From: Conus ventricosus
Taxonomy: Eukaryota > Mollusca > Gastropoda > Neogastropoda > Conidae
Length of the DNA stretch: 64,000 nucleotides
Assembly (NCBI GenBank): GCA_018398815.1
Contig: CM031620.1
Location: forward strand, 66,888,121-66,952,120
Reading direction: 5' to 3'
How positions within the stretch are numbered: position 1 is the first letter of the stretch; each line of letters opens with the position of its first letter. The notes beneath the pieces were generated by a model, which made no database searches, was not told where the DNA came from, and saw only the letters and a program-made list of their open reading frames with translations. The position numbers and the translations under genes were made by a program. This document shows, piece by piece, positions 11,497-23,252 of this stretch.

Positions 11497-12653
11497 TCCC
11501 TTCTCCCAGTTTCTTCGACTTCGCAGGCTGTGCAGCAGTGACACTGACTTCCAGCACCAGGCTGAACGAATGAAGTCCTTCTTCCTGACACGCCAGTACC
11601 CTCAGCAATTGGTCCAGACTGCCTTGGAGCGTGCCATTGCCATTCCTCGCAGTCATACGTTGACTTCTGCTAATCGTTCAGATGATCAAGCAGACCGGAC
11701 AGTGGCTGTGCTCACCTTTCACCCTCACAACCTCCCTGTCCGCAACATCCTTCTCAACAACTTCCACCTCCTCCAACTTGACCCCAAACTTAAAGAAACC
11801 TTCCCAAAACCACCCTTGATAGCCTTCAAGAGAGACACAAATTTGAGGGACCATCTAGTGCGTGCCTCTGTCTGCAAGGCGAGAGCACAACCCCTGGGCA
11901 CACACCCATGCACTCGCAAAGAGTGCAAGACATGTCCCTTCATTGACAGCTGCACCACAGCTGCTGGTCCATCTGGCCAGTTCAGGGTCCTGGCAAGCTT
12001 CAACTGTCAATCTGCAGACCTGGTGTACGTCATTACTTGCACCTTGTGTTCAAAGAAATACACTGGGGAGACGTACCGCAGCCTGAATGAGCGTTTCTCT
12101 GAGCACCTTCGCTCAATGCGGCTGGGATATGAAGATCCCGTAGGCTCTCACTTCAACAGCCCCTACCACAACTTCACCCATGCGAGAGTGGCTGCTGTCT
12201 GGCAGAACCGGTCCAGTGGACTCTATCGCCTCTTTATGGAGTCATCCATCATTGCACGACTGGGGACCCTTGCCCCTGCCGGCCTGAACACCAGAGAGTG
12301 ACAGCAGCTGAGCTTCAGGCACCCCCTCCCCCTTCTGTACTAATTCTTCCCCCCCCCCCCCCCCCCACCCCACCCCCTTTTTTTTTTTTTTTTTGAACAG
12401 GCCTTCTTGCTTTCTACTTTAAGTTGCTCATGATTACTACTCACTGCTTAACCCCAGTTAACTTCCTTTTGTCTCTGAGCTCTGTTCATTCCTTCTTCTT
12501 TTTATTTGTTAGTCCTCATATAAGATCTGTCTGTCACCCACTAACTCTAAGCCTGATGACAGCTCTATGAGCAGAAAGCTTGCTTTCCTTCTTGTTCCCC
12601 CGATCACCATACTCAAACCCTGGTGAGTGCACTCTTTCACCATTTTCTTCTCC
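11497..12653 (+). mobile_element. Penelope-like element, 5'-truncated
   Basis: The 1157-bp insertion holds the C-terminal part of a Penelope-like protein with its GIY-YIG endonuclease, then a 3' untranslated tail with poly-C and poly-T runs (12351-12394). It is inserted inside the LINE with a 14-bp duplication, so it is younger than the LINE. Confidence 0.88.
11570..12304 (+). CDS. Penelope-like C-terminal protein with GIY-YIG endonuclease
   Basis: A 243-residue frame, open upstream to about 11505 through FLRLRRLCS, a conserved segment C-terminal to the Penelope RT; the Met at 11570 is therefore internal and the protein is truncated, without its RT. Residues 3-20 continue the linker. Residues 114-128 (CTRKECKTCPFIDSC) are the Cys cluster usual before the nuclease. 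Residues 150-180 (DLVYVITCTLC, KYTGETYRSLNERFSEH) are the GIY-YIG core in its Penelope form (VYVI...YTGET, Arg and His downstream). The domain would nick chromosomal DNA for target-primed reverse transcription. The frame is uninterrupted. Confidence 0.88.
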
Positions 12654-12667
12654 TAAAAGGAGAACAT
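12654..12667 (+). repeat. Target-site duplication, right copy
   Basis: Perfect 14-bp match to 11483-11496. Removing the insert plus one copy rejoins the LINE reading across KVKGEH. Confidence 0.9.
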
Positions 12668-13525
12668 GTCAATGTATCATCAATAGCAAAACTCTTTGAT
12701 GCTTTGATTTCACCAGTTATGCTTTATGGCGCAGAAGTTTGGTTTCCATTTACAGAAAAGATAGGACATGTTGAAAAGCAGACTACAATATTCGACATAT
12801 ATCACAAATACTTATTATCCAATAATCCGATCGAGAACGTACATGTAAAATTTTGCAGACATATATTAGGCGTACAACAAAAGCAATGAAATTGCCAGTA
12901 CTAGCGGAACTTGGAAGATTTCCCTTGTGTCAAGAAATAATGAGTCAAGTAGTCATGTTTTGGATCCATATAATGGAATCAAAGGAAGACTCATATTTAA
13001 GAGGAGCGTACGAAGATCTTGACCCATCATCTTCATGGAAATCTGTAAAGAAGATCTTAAGTAATATTAGAATAACACATGTATGGAATAACCAAAGTAC
13101 ACTTAACCCTCAAAAATTGCGTTATGCAATAGAGAGAAAGTTACACGGTGAATATATTCACTTTTGTGAAAAAGAAAAAGAAAGAACACCAAGGTTAAAA
13201 TTTCATGACATCAGGAATAAATATAGGCTTGAACCGTACCTCATCAGATGCACAAATAAACATTACAGGAAAGAACTTTGTAAATTAAGAATTATCGCAC
13301 ATGACCTCGCAATAGAAAGAAGTAGATATTCCCAAATTAAAGCGTGAAGACAGGAAATGTACAACTTGCAATATAATAGAAGACGAGGCACATTTTTTAG
13401 ACTCTTGTAAACTTTACGATAAAATCAGGAATACGTTTAAAAAAACGCATCATAAACAAAATGGATATATACAACGCTACCTCATTGAAAATAAGTACTT
13501 TGATGTCTAATGATGACCTTCAGTT
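12655..13525 (+). pseudogene. LINE C-terminal region after the nested insertion
   Basis: Coding resumes right after the second target duplication with AKLFDALISPVMLYGAEVW, the conserved block that follows RT in this LINE type. An open segment 12853-13347 covers most of the C-terminal domain; after a frameshift, CTTC...EDEAHFLDSC gives the terminal Cys/His motif common in these proteins. Confidence 0.8.
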
Positions 13526-13689
13526 GAAATTGCGAAATATGTATATGACTGCTTTACATAATGACTTTTTTATGTAAAAAGAACAAATTATTATTAATTC
13601 TTTGGACGATGAGTTGTTTAATCATCGCCATCTTGTGTCCATAAATCCTTTAATGGTGTTTAGTGACAATAAAAAAAGGTTTCAAGTTT

Positions 13690-13949
<260 letters not shown>

Positions 13950-14158
13950 AGCGGCAAGGCATTATTGTTGCGCACACATATTATGGTTAAATTGTCTATG
14001 CAAACAATTCAAGCGTTTCCGTCATTTTCAAGGGCCTGTACTCAGAACCTGGCAAAGGCAGTTTTTCTCTCAGACTGAGCAATCCGCTTCTGATAACAAA
14101 GTCACTCGCACACTACCACCCCTCCCCTTTCCTTCCTCCAAAGCCTCACATACCCCTT

Positions 14159-14172
14159 CTCTCTCTGTCTCA

Positions 14173-14268
<96 letters not shown>

Positions 14269-14270
14269 GG
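14159..14270. repeat. (CT)n microsatellite
   Basis: Interrupted CT tract; no coding content. Confidence 0.97.
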
Positions 14271-14574
14271 AATAAAAGAGAAGAGGTAAACCGGAATAAA
14301 ATCCAAGACGACAGAACGCGCATACCTAACCATCTCGTCAATATAAATATAGCAGTGTCTGCTCTTCTCAAATTCACGTTTTCCTTTTTTTATTTTGTTA
14401 CACTATAATTCTATTTCTCTGTTTTTAGGCTTCATTATTCTGGTTTTCTCTTCTTTTTTTTCAAGTCTTCTTTGACTGGAGAATTGACTATTAATTTTGT
14501 TCTTTTCTTCATCGCCTGTTCAGTTAAACCTTTTTGTTTCTAAAGAGATATGAAACTCACCCATTTACCTCAAG

Positions 14575-14578
<4 letters not shown>

Positions 14579-14662
<84 letters not shown>
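14579..14662. repeat. (CT)n microsatellite
   Basis: Pure CT tract of about 84 bp at the 5' edge of the next LINE, mirroring the microsatellite at the edge of the LINE at 9700. Confidence 0.98.
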
Positions 14663-14664
<2 letters not shown>

Positions 14665-14850
14665 GAAGAAAATAATCTAACTGGCGAATTTCAAGCAGGA
14701 TTTAAACAGAATTATTCAACAATTAATCATATGTTCACTTTAATGTCGTTTGTTGAAAAGCAGTTTGGATTGAATCGTAAATAAAATGTAGCCTTTATAG
14801 GTTTTGAGAAAGCATTCGATTCTGTTAATAGACGTATCCTTTGGCCTATT

Positions 14851-15075
14851 TTGTTTAAAAATGGTGTTAGGGGTAAATCATATAAGTATATTATCAGCAT
14901 GTATGACTCTGTAAAAACAAAAGTGCGATGTGGAGGCCGCCTTACAGATTACATATACTGTACATCACGAGTAAAACAAAGAGACGTTTGCAGCCCTACT
15001 TTGTTCTCATTATTTATCAATGAATTAACATTTGAACTTATTAATTCTGGGAGACATGGCGTATGGTGTGTAATG
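14851..15075 (+). pseudogene. LINE RT, middle blocks
   Basis: Open frame with the SPTLFSLFINEL block of non-LTR RTs. It is cut by the insertion at 15076; the catalytic LADD box lies on the far side at about 16212-16225. Confidence 0.8.
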
Positions 15076-16177
15076 GTTGTTACAGAGAGCGTGATAGCGA
15101 GGAAGAATAAATAAGAGATACTGATAGCATTGCCTGTATTTTATTTAGGCGTGTGTGTGATTGTGCATGTTCTATTTTTTCCCCTGTCTCATACACTCTC
15201 TTCCTCACCACACCCCTTTACTGAGGTCCTGATTTGGCTCCTAGTAGTCCGCTGGACCCTATAAACACTAACTAACTAACTAACTCACCACACCCACATT
15301 CTTCAAACGAATACAGCTTTAGTGGGCACCCCAGAGAGGACCATTTTAATCAATATTATGAAAAATTATTCTTGTTCTTTCCTCCCAACAATAGAGAGCT
15401 CACACCCAAATTAAATACTCCTAAACTTATGTAGGCTTTGTACAATCCACACAGTATCTGGGTTACATAGTATAATGTTTCACACATTCAGCACAAACGG
15501 ACTTTCAAAACACACAGGATAACGGTTTCCTTTTCTTCAGCTCGCCGCTGTAGATTCTTGGCCTCTTGAAAGCTTGGATTGGTAGTTAGTTGGCTTGAGG
15601 TTCTACGATCTAAGTTAATTTTCTCAATATTCCAAACACATCATATCCATCAACTTTGGATAACATTACTACAAAAAGTCGTCTCACCATAGTACCGCGT
15701 GCGTGAGAACAATGACTTTGTCTCCAGCCACCCCTAGGCGAGACATCAAAGCTGGGGGAGGACATCAGCGTCCGCTCCCACAGCAAGCAGCAACTCTCTC
15801 TGCTCTCCAGGCCATGCCTCACCGCCCGCAAAACGTACAGCCGCCTAGGTCGTCCTTCCAGCCAGACCTCCAATCTGCAGCTAGTACCCTCCCCCGGCTC
15901 GGGGCTGCTATAAGTAGCTTATCAAGAAACTCAAGTCTTCTTCCACCTTGACTTCATGAGATGTTGACTTCAAGGCTGGCTGTTGTAAGACTCAACTCAG
16001 TAGATTTCAATTCTGCAGCAACAAAACTTAACAACCAATGAATACAAAGGATTCATTCAACCAATCACTGTCCATCTTACAACCCAAAATTAACACTCAA
16101 ACTTACCCAAATAGCACAACACACACACACAACAATCATACTTAAAAACAGCAGTGAGGACACAACCACGTCCGTCA
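15076..16177. mobile_element. 1.1-kb insertion in the LINE, possible solo LTR
   Basis: The LINE reading is in frame up to TAATG at 15071-15075 and resumes in frame after TAATG at 16178-16182, a 5-bp target duplication. The insert has no RT, no long frame and no internal repeat. Ends GTTGTTACAG and CGTCCGTCA, together with the 5-bp duplication, suggest a solo LTR of an LTR element, but I found no partner copy. It includes a small (AACT)n tract near 15270. Confidence 0.55.
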
Positions 16178-16182
16178 TAATG

Positions 16183-16949
16183 ATGTTTTAGAGATATTCA
16201 TTCTCCTTTTTAGCTGATGATGTCGTAGTGTTATCCGAAACTATTGTGGGTCTGCAAACACAGTTGAACAGTTTAGCAAAGGCTTCTGCTTCACTTCAGT
16301 TAAAGGTAATGATGACTGAAAGTAACATGATAGTATTTGCAAAAGAAGGTTACCTTGCTGCCAGTGAAAGATGGAGATATGATGGAAACATAAAGGCGGT
16401 AGTAAATGCATACAAATATTTGGGTATGTTCTCTTCAACACGCTCGAGCTTTACATTTGCCTGCAAAGATCTTGTGAGAAGAGCTAGATATGCCTTATTA
16501 TGTATTGAAAAAATTGTGAAAAAATTGACAATATTGAACAACAATTCTTTGACACTATTTTTGAAATTGTTTGATTCTCTAATTCAACCAATTGTATAAT
16601 ATGGTGCTGAGCTGTGGGGTGTCAGCAGCGCTGCTTTTGAAGTGGAGAAGATTAATCTATATGCAATGAAGAAGTTTTGAGGAGTATCTATGCATACGCC
16701 TAATGATTTAGTGTATGGGGAGACAAATATGTATCCTATATATTTAGCATCTGTCATCAGCTCTATTCTTTATTGGTTAAAGTTAACTAGATTGCAGCCA
16801 CATAGGTTACCCCACAAAGCTTACAACATGTTAGTTGAGATTGATGCCAAACATTCACCTCTCTCTGGAAATGGTATGTCACGCATTCGTTTCTCTCCTA
16901 ACACAACTGAGAACAAGAAATGCAATTTCTATGCTACGTATAATTATGC
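16183..16949 (+). pseudogene. LINE RT catalytic box and thumb
   Basis: Begins with FLADDVVVLSET (catalytic box, ADD) and runs to the thumb and C-terminal segment. A stop at 16597-16599 interrupts the block before YGAELWG. The reading ends at the second insertion. Confidence 0.8.
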
Positions 16950-17954
16950 ATGAACAATCCAATCACACAAAAATGCAATAATCAACCCATAAAAGATCAA
17001 TACTTCCTATTCCCAGGTTGTAATAAAATGGCTTCTTACCTGGCCAGGTTTTCACACACACAACCACGCTTTCACACCACACCACAGTTCTTGAAAAAGT
17101 CTCTTCAAGTCTTCTTCAGCACTGCTTATGGTGACGCCCTTGGTTGACTGGCTCCAGGTTTCAGGACTGGGTCTTCGTGGTCATCTCTGGGATCTCGACG
17201 TAGAACTCTTCTTCTTCGTCTCCTTCACCCACCTCTGGGTTCAAACTCAGCCTTCTCACTTCCAGCTTGTCTTTTACTCTAAGACCTTGCTGTCTCTTCT
17301 GTCTCCCAGACCACGTTTCTCTAAACCCTCTTCTGTCCTGCTCACTCTCCTCTCCTCTCTCTCCTCTGTCTTCTCTCTCGCTCGTGGTATTATTCTCCTC
17401 TTCCCTCTCGTTGTTCTCCCTCAGTTTATATAGGGATGGACACAAAGGATTTCCCTCCAGGCCATGATTCTCCAATACCTTGTTCACAAGTACCCTGACT
17501 TCCCCTTTCGTTACATTCTTCCACACATCAGCATTTACACACCTCCCTACCTAACTGATTAGCAAACAACCGCTTGGCACCAGATGGACATCGCAAATTC
17601 CCGCCGACTTCAGGGGCCACTTACATGGTCATTATCTTAGAGAAAAGCTACAACAACAACGTCCACACGCATTCAACTGGCCTGACAATAGCGCCAACAC
17701 AGTGCCCCACGGCAATACCATCTGAACGAGTCCAAGACTCCTGCTCTTCAATTACTGTTTGCAAAGCGACCTCAGCTGACTGAGGATTTAGCCCCCTACT
17801 AAATACTCCAAGGTCCTAGTGGTTACATCCCTCCCCCTTTCGCTATCAGGAAGGTTCGAACCCGGGAGAGTCCTTACTACCTTAGGTGCCATCTGTCACC
17901 TGACCACTTCGTCCTCTTTGCCTCTAAGCGCTTAAGGTCTTTTGTGAGAGGTTT
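16950..17954. mobile_element. ~1.0-kb insertion in the LINE, type uncertain
   Basis: LINE coding stops at TAATTATGC and continues after GTTTTACGC, suggesting an insertion with a slightly diverged 5-bp duplication (TATGC/TACGC). The minus strand has a TATA-like box (CTATATAAAC, about 17430), a purine tract GCGAAAGGGGGAGGGA (17826-17841) abutting TGTAACC, and a tRNA-like A/B box pair near 17845-17930. An LTR preceded by a polypurine tract and a tRNA-derived SINE are both possible readings. Confidence 0.45.
17845..17930 (-). promoter_or_regulatory. tRNA-like A and B boxes (possible SINE head)
   Basis: On the minus strand TGGTCAGGTG resembles a pol III A box and GGGTTCGAACC matches a B box, about 50 bp apart. 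No cloverleaf could be drawn, so this is not called a tRNA gene. The same boxes recur at about 25440 in the noisy second copy. Confidence 0.35.
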
Positions 17955-18430
17955 TACGCCTTTGACAGTCAGGGTGTCGGAGACACAGCTAGTTTTATTC
18001 TTGAATTTCGTCAGAAATTAATAGATTGCAGATGGCAAAGCTGGTATTCTCATGTTCAGGAAAGTGATAGGTTTAATATCTATCCTATGTTAAACACAGA
18101 GCACAATGTGCCCATTTATTTTTCTATTAACCTCAACAAATACTTGATATGCATTTTAACAAGATTTAGATTTGGTATCACAGAAATATACAGGCATTTC
18201 AATCGCTATAGACAACTCGGTGATGATAATATTCTTTGCTCATTATGCCCCGAGGTACTTGATAATGAAATTCATTTTATTTCTCTTGCCAGAACTAAGT
18301 TATGTTCGGCAAGAGTTCATTCCACAAAAATGCTATAGACAACCGTGCTTGTTTAAGCTAATTATGCTAATGACATCAAAGAATGAAACACCTGTAAAGC
18401 AGTTCGCATTACATTTGAGCAAAGCATTTT

Positions 18431-21400
18431 AGATTCGGAGGTTTGTCGCCCAGGAGGTTAATTTTTCATCAGTGTATTCTTGATTGTTATCTCTGTGTAA
18501 CAGCGTTTGCAAATAGCAAACAATGTGCAGTGAAATTAATTAATGCTTCGAAGGCTTAAACCGTATTTTTCTCATTCTTTTTTGTTTACTGACTCTCACT
18601 CATCATGCATAGAATAAGCACTCGAATAAGCATGCGAATATTCTTTAATAATTCAATATATAGACATGTTGTATCATTAAAGAATATTTGCATGCTTATT
18701 CTAATGAATGGATCATGGAATTTAATGCCAAGTATCTTGACTTATCCGTGGATGATTGTTTGTTTGCTTGTTTATTTCTCTTTTAACTTTTTTATGGAGG
18801 GGGTAATATCTATCCTCTTATATTTGCCATGTTGACAAAAAATAGATTATTAAATGAATGAATAAAGGCTACAGCAGTGCAGTGCAGAATAAAGAAACGT
18901 AGACATTATAGCTACTTCTAATTAAAAACAAAATAAAAGCGACATTTAAAGGCATTACCATGGATGTGGAGTGTAGCCCTTGCAATACCCGTAACGCTCT
19001 GGCCTAATTTAAATGCTCACTACCTGAACTTTCCACCAATACGGCACCAAACTATTCCGTAAACCTCCTTCTTCTGTTCCCCTCCAGACTTACCGCAGTC
19101 AAGAACCAGGAAAGAAATGTGGGTCAAGAACTACATACCATGTAGTAACAGCCCAGATATCTATATGTTTGAAACAGCCAGGCCTCTCAAAACGAGATGG
19201 GAAAATGCATTAACTCCAAAGAAACTTTTGCTATTGAAAACCCATTTAACAAGATGGACATACCAACCTATATGTAGTTAACTGATCTGCGAACGCTTTA
19301 AACTGATTTCTTTCCTATTCTAACAACAAAGGCATGCTAATATATATATTCCGATTTCATTGAAATGGGGGAAAAACGCCACAACAAAGAAGTAGTGAAT
19401 GTGCATTTTACATCAAGCGTGAAAACTGTTATGATGTTTTTTAAGGTGTTTATATCACGGGCACATATCTAAAGTATTTAGACGTGTATTCGGCAACAAT
19501 ATTCTGAAATACTTCCATAAACAGTATGTTCATTTCCTAGATCTATGCTTTCAAATTTCGAACAAAATATTTTTTAGTGCTGAACAATTAAGGAATATCA
19601 AACATGGTTTTAGATGGGAGTAAGGTCGGAGGTGGGACAGTTTCTATCACTTGGCGTTTAGACATTGCTCATAATAATACTTTTGTTCACTGTTTGAAAC
19701 ATCGATTAGAGTGTAACAACCTTCAACGCCCTGGACAATCTTATGCACCTACATTCATTTAAGATTAGTGTTTGGTAAAATTGTCCACTCCCATGAATAT
19801 TGGTGTCATTTTCATTCAAAAATGCAATGGTATCCCCCACAGTAATCTTTAAAGGTTTGTGACTTGGTTTTTACAGCGAAAAAAAAATTGGGTCGTGCTT
19901 TCCGTTTCCTTAGCTACCATGTGCGTCCTTTCCTTTCTGTTGACCTTCCAGTCCTTTCACAATTCACCTGTTGATCTGAAATGATTCTACCATCTTCCTA
20001 TTATTAATAGCCAAATTAGCTACACCAAACATAACGTAAACAGTATATGAATCGTAAGTTGGGAACTACTGATTGAGTGGAAAACAAGCAAAAAAAGGTT
20101 CATTAATTCATGTCATATCATTGAAAAAAACAACGAAATCATAAACAAGAACAAAAAAGACTATGCCATCATGATGTCTAAGAAGAGGGAGGGGGGCAGC
20201 TCTATGTAGGTGCTCTTAGACCATGTCCTACTTCAGAGTCACTGAGTACTTCCATCAACATTTAACTGACTTTTCCTTGAACAGTGACAGTGACCCTCTC
20301 TCCTCTGCATCTCTCCACTACCGTCCACCACCTCCTCCTCCTCTCCAAAATTCTAATATGTTTCAACGAACGTAGAACGACAACTCTTCTACCCGCTTTT
20401 TGGCAAGTTCAATCGTAAACTTGATTTCATTCCATTGCTTCAACATTCCGTCTCTCTATCCTTAGCCTCTTTAACCTCTCTTCTCGGCGATTTTTTTTTT
20501 TTTTTTCTGCAGTGAAAACAGCATCACGCAGTTCTTCAACAGATTGTGATAAGCTAGAAATCTCTTCGTTTATGCCACAGCGCTTAAACGTTAACTATAC
20601 GTTTGCTATACTTCGTGAGGCGACAGAATAGTGGAACCTGGTGTAAACTGTTTTCATTGCTGGTCACCCCAAAGACTCTTCTCAGAGTGCAAGGAGAAGA
20701 AAGTGTAGAAGACTAAAACGCTATACTGGGCGCCTGACAGATTGCACCGGTACGGTGAAAAAAGAGGGAGGAGGAGGGGGCTGGGGCTGGGTTGGACTTA
20801 TTGTAACCAGATATTAATGTATATTATTGTGCGTTAATGAACTAACCTGTGAAGTTGCTGTAATGGGAGACCTGGTGCACATTTTTCCATTGAAATGTCG
20901 CTGTCATTTCCTGCCACTTCTGTCGAATGGAGCTGTACGATGTTTGAAAACAGTCACTGCGCCACGGACGCAATGAAATAACTCATAACGAACTGTTAGT
21001 TCCGTTCAGTTTAGGACAGTGTTGAAAAGCATTTATCGTAGTCAGAAAAAAAATGGATGTTAAGGATTAGAAAGCAACGGACTTAATGTTAAAGTTTGGA
21101 TGCTAGTTTTACAACATAAAGTAAACACCCAAAATTGTTTCATTACTGCTCAGTTTGTCTATAGTTTGTAAACATCCTGCATGCAGAGCAAACCATATTT
21201 CATTTTTGATTATGAATAGATCATTAAATTACAGACACCACTCTGTTAGATTGTATTCAAAGTGTTCAAATATCAAGTCCAGGCTATTTTGTGCAGTATG
21301 GTCCCGAAGTATTCTATCATCTTAAATGCTAATGCTTCAGAATGAAAAAGTTTATTTCATTAGCTTTAAGAAATGGTTGTTTGTATCTGTGCATGCATCA

Positions 21401-22190
21401 CATAATCTAGTTATGATAAACGAATAGTTTTCTGTTATGCCAAATGTTCTTTTTAAGTGCACAAGTTATTTCTAAAAAAATATCGATTTGAAGAAGACAA
21501 AATTACCAAAGCAGTAAGTTGTTATGTATTTTAGACGTAAGGGCCAAAGCAAACTGGGAAACTAAAGTAAAAATCAGATCACAAGAAGTAGGTCTAGAGC
21601 ATGAATGGTGTAACCAGAGAGTTGAGAACATTGCCGCATGTGAACGAAAATTCATTACAGACTCGTTAACTGTACATGTCAGAACTGGAACGTTCACTTC
21701 CAAGGTAAAAGATGTAATTCGCATTTCTTGCTTCATATCCCGGCCTTCATGTCAATGTAAATGGGCAGGCTTTTTACATTTGATAATCAGTGCATTGAGT
21801 TTTTGCTGTCTGACGTTTTTCAACGGCACTATAATTGCAAAACAATATGGAGAGAATGAAGTGCGCCTCTCCATTGTGTAACCTTGTTAATGTCAGGCAC
21901 ATTTGATACTAGCTGGCTCGCACTGAATGGCCTAAAAAAATCAGCTGACTGAACTACAAATCATAAAAACTCTGCTGTGCCTCAACTTGTTTTGCATTAC
22001 GACTTCTCATCGAGGAGATGCTATATACAAAATAGACATTCGTTCATATGTTTGGGTTCCAGTTTGTAAGTTGTACCTTATGAATATTTGTCCTTTGTTC
22101 TCCATTCTGAATATATATTTTCTTGTATTCATGAATTGTAAATAAACACAACTTGCTTTAAAGGGAGGCTATGATCATTGTGGAATGAAG
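18431..22190. other. Non-coding stretch, AT-rich
   Basis: No frame longer than 120 residues and none with a recognisable motif. It contains a near-perfect hairpin at 18625-18700 and short poly-T and poly-A runs. No RNA gene recognised. Confidence 0.6.
18625..18700. repeat. 25-bp inverted repeat (hairpin)
   Basis: Arms 18625-18649 and 18676-18700 pair at 24 of 25 positions, with a 26-bp loop. The same site in the noisy copy (about 26216-26300) has lost pairing through indels. Confidence 0.85.
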
Positions 22191-22193
22191 CAT

Positions 22194-22198
<5 letters not shown>

Positions 22199-22231
<33 letters not shown>

Positions 22232-22232
22232 C

Positions 22233-22284
<52 letters not shown>

Positions 22285-22302
22285 ACTCTCTCTCTCTCTC
22301 TT
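22199..22302. repeat. (CT)n microsatellite
   Basis: Interrupted CT tract. Confidence 0.97.
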
Positions 22303-22774
22303 GCGTAGTGAGTAGGGAAGAGGAAGCCAGAAAGACACAGTAAAATGTAGAGGAAGAGAACGGAAGATGATGACAGATCGAAAGAGGGTGCCACGCTTGA
22401 TTGACCGCTTTTTGGATTTGCAACTGATTGGCTGGGGATTGAGATAGATAGACAGGGCGCGTTTCCAATCCTCTCTTTTCTCCCACCGCCAGGCCCATCC
22501 CTCTCCGTCTCCTTTCTCACTCTCACACGCTCGGCACCACGACCCTCAACCTTCGCTATACCCCGGCCGTCTCTCCCCACCTCGGCCAGACACCTCCTAC
22601 CGTGGGTAACGGCCACGATATAGAACGATGCATGGGCTCAGCAGAAGGCAGCAAAATTGGCAATACATGTCCTGCCATGACAGAAGTCTAGGCTGGAGCA
22701 GGGAGGAAACAAATGGCCAATTCATGTTCCCCAAAGTGAGCTTGTTGGCTGAAATGAAACAAATACGGAGCTGA

Positions 22775-22860
22775 TGGGGGAGAGGGGGCTGATCAGAGAG
22801 AAGGGGCTGAGGGGGGAGGGGGGGGGGAGCTGAGGCGCGCCCTGGAGGCGGGGGGGTGTG
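22775..22860. other. G-rich tract, possible quadruplex former
   Basis: Several runs of four to ten G on the plus strand. This is base composition only; no function assigned. Confidence 0.4.
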
Positions 22861-22983
22861 ACAGTGTGGTTTGCGTTTATTGGAAAACTAGATTAGAAGA
22901 AGGAAGGCGAGATTGATTTAAATCGATCAGGCGGGCAGAAAAGATACACAGAGAGAGAGAGAGAAGGCGTGGGGAGCGCTCGC

Positions 22984-22984
<1 letters not shown>

Positions 22985-23050
<66 letters not shown>
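22985..23050. repeat. (GA)n microsatellite
   Basis: Pure GA tract. Confidence 0.98.
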
Positions 23051-23051
<1 letters not shown>

Positions 23052-23187
23052 ATCATCATTAGTTCCTTAATCTTAGGGTCGCTGGAGGCAACTTGAAGAT
23101 GGCAACACTCTTCCATCCTCCCTGCTCTCTGCACTCTCTGGGAATGGATGAAAGTCCGGTCTGTCCATACCTGAAGGGTGTCGTTTC

Positions 23188-23188
23188 A

Positions 23189-23249
<61 letters not shown>

Positions 23250-23250
23250 T
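23188..23250. repeat. (CT)n microsatellite
   Basis: About 60 bp of interrupted CT. The matching place in the second copy holds about 870 bp of CT/CA-rich sequence (30915-31790). Confidence 0.95.
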
Positions 23251-23252
23251 AT

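Larger units (their letters stand above)
9700..13680 (+). mobile_element. LINE (non-LTR retrotransposon), degraded and split by a nested element
   Basis: Coding similarity runs from just after the microsatellite to about 13520: a basic linker before RT, RT core, thumb, and a C-terminal CCHC-like region, followed by an AATAAAAAAAGG-containing 3' end that passes into a CA microsatellite. The apurinic-type endonuclease is missing, so it is 5'-truncated. The RT-to-C-terminus reading is interrupted by a Penelope-like element at 11497-12653. The clade is not determined; it looks Jockey-superfamily-like (CR1/L2 type). Confidence 0.85.
14665..18430 (+). mobile_element. LINE (non-LTR retrotransposon) with two nested insertions
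   Basis: RT blocks 14665-15075 (TGEFQAGFKQNYSTINHMF, GFEKAFDSVNRRILW, CSPTLFSLFINELTF), RT and thumb 16183-16949 (FLADDVVVLSET, VNAYKYLGMF, YGAELWGVSSA after a stop) and C-terminus 17960-18330 (CSLCPEVLDNEIHFISLA). Each piece continues the previous one when the two interrupting segments are skipped, so it is one element. It is 5'-truncated at the CT tract and carries in-frame stops. It resembles the remnant at 46.0-48.0 kb. Confidence 0.85.

Noticed and set aside
17845..17930. tRNA gene on the minus strand
   Set aside because: A and B boxes are present but I could not form acceptor, anticodon and T arms; a SINE head or chance is more likely.
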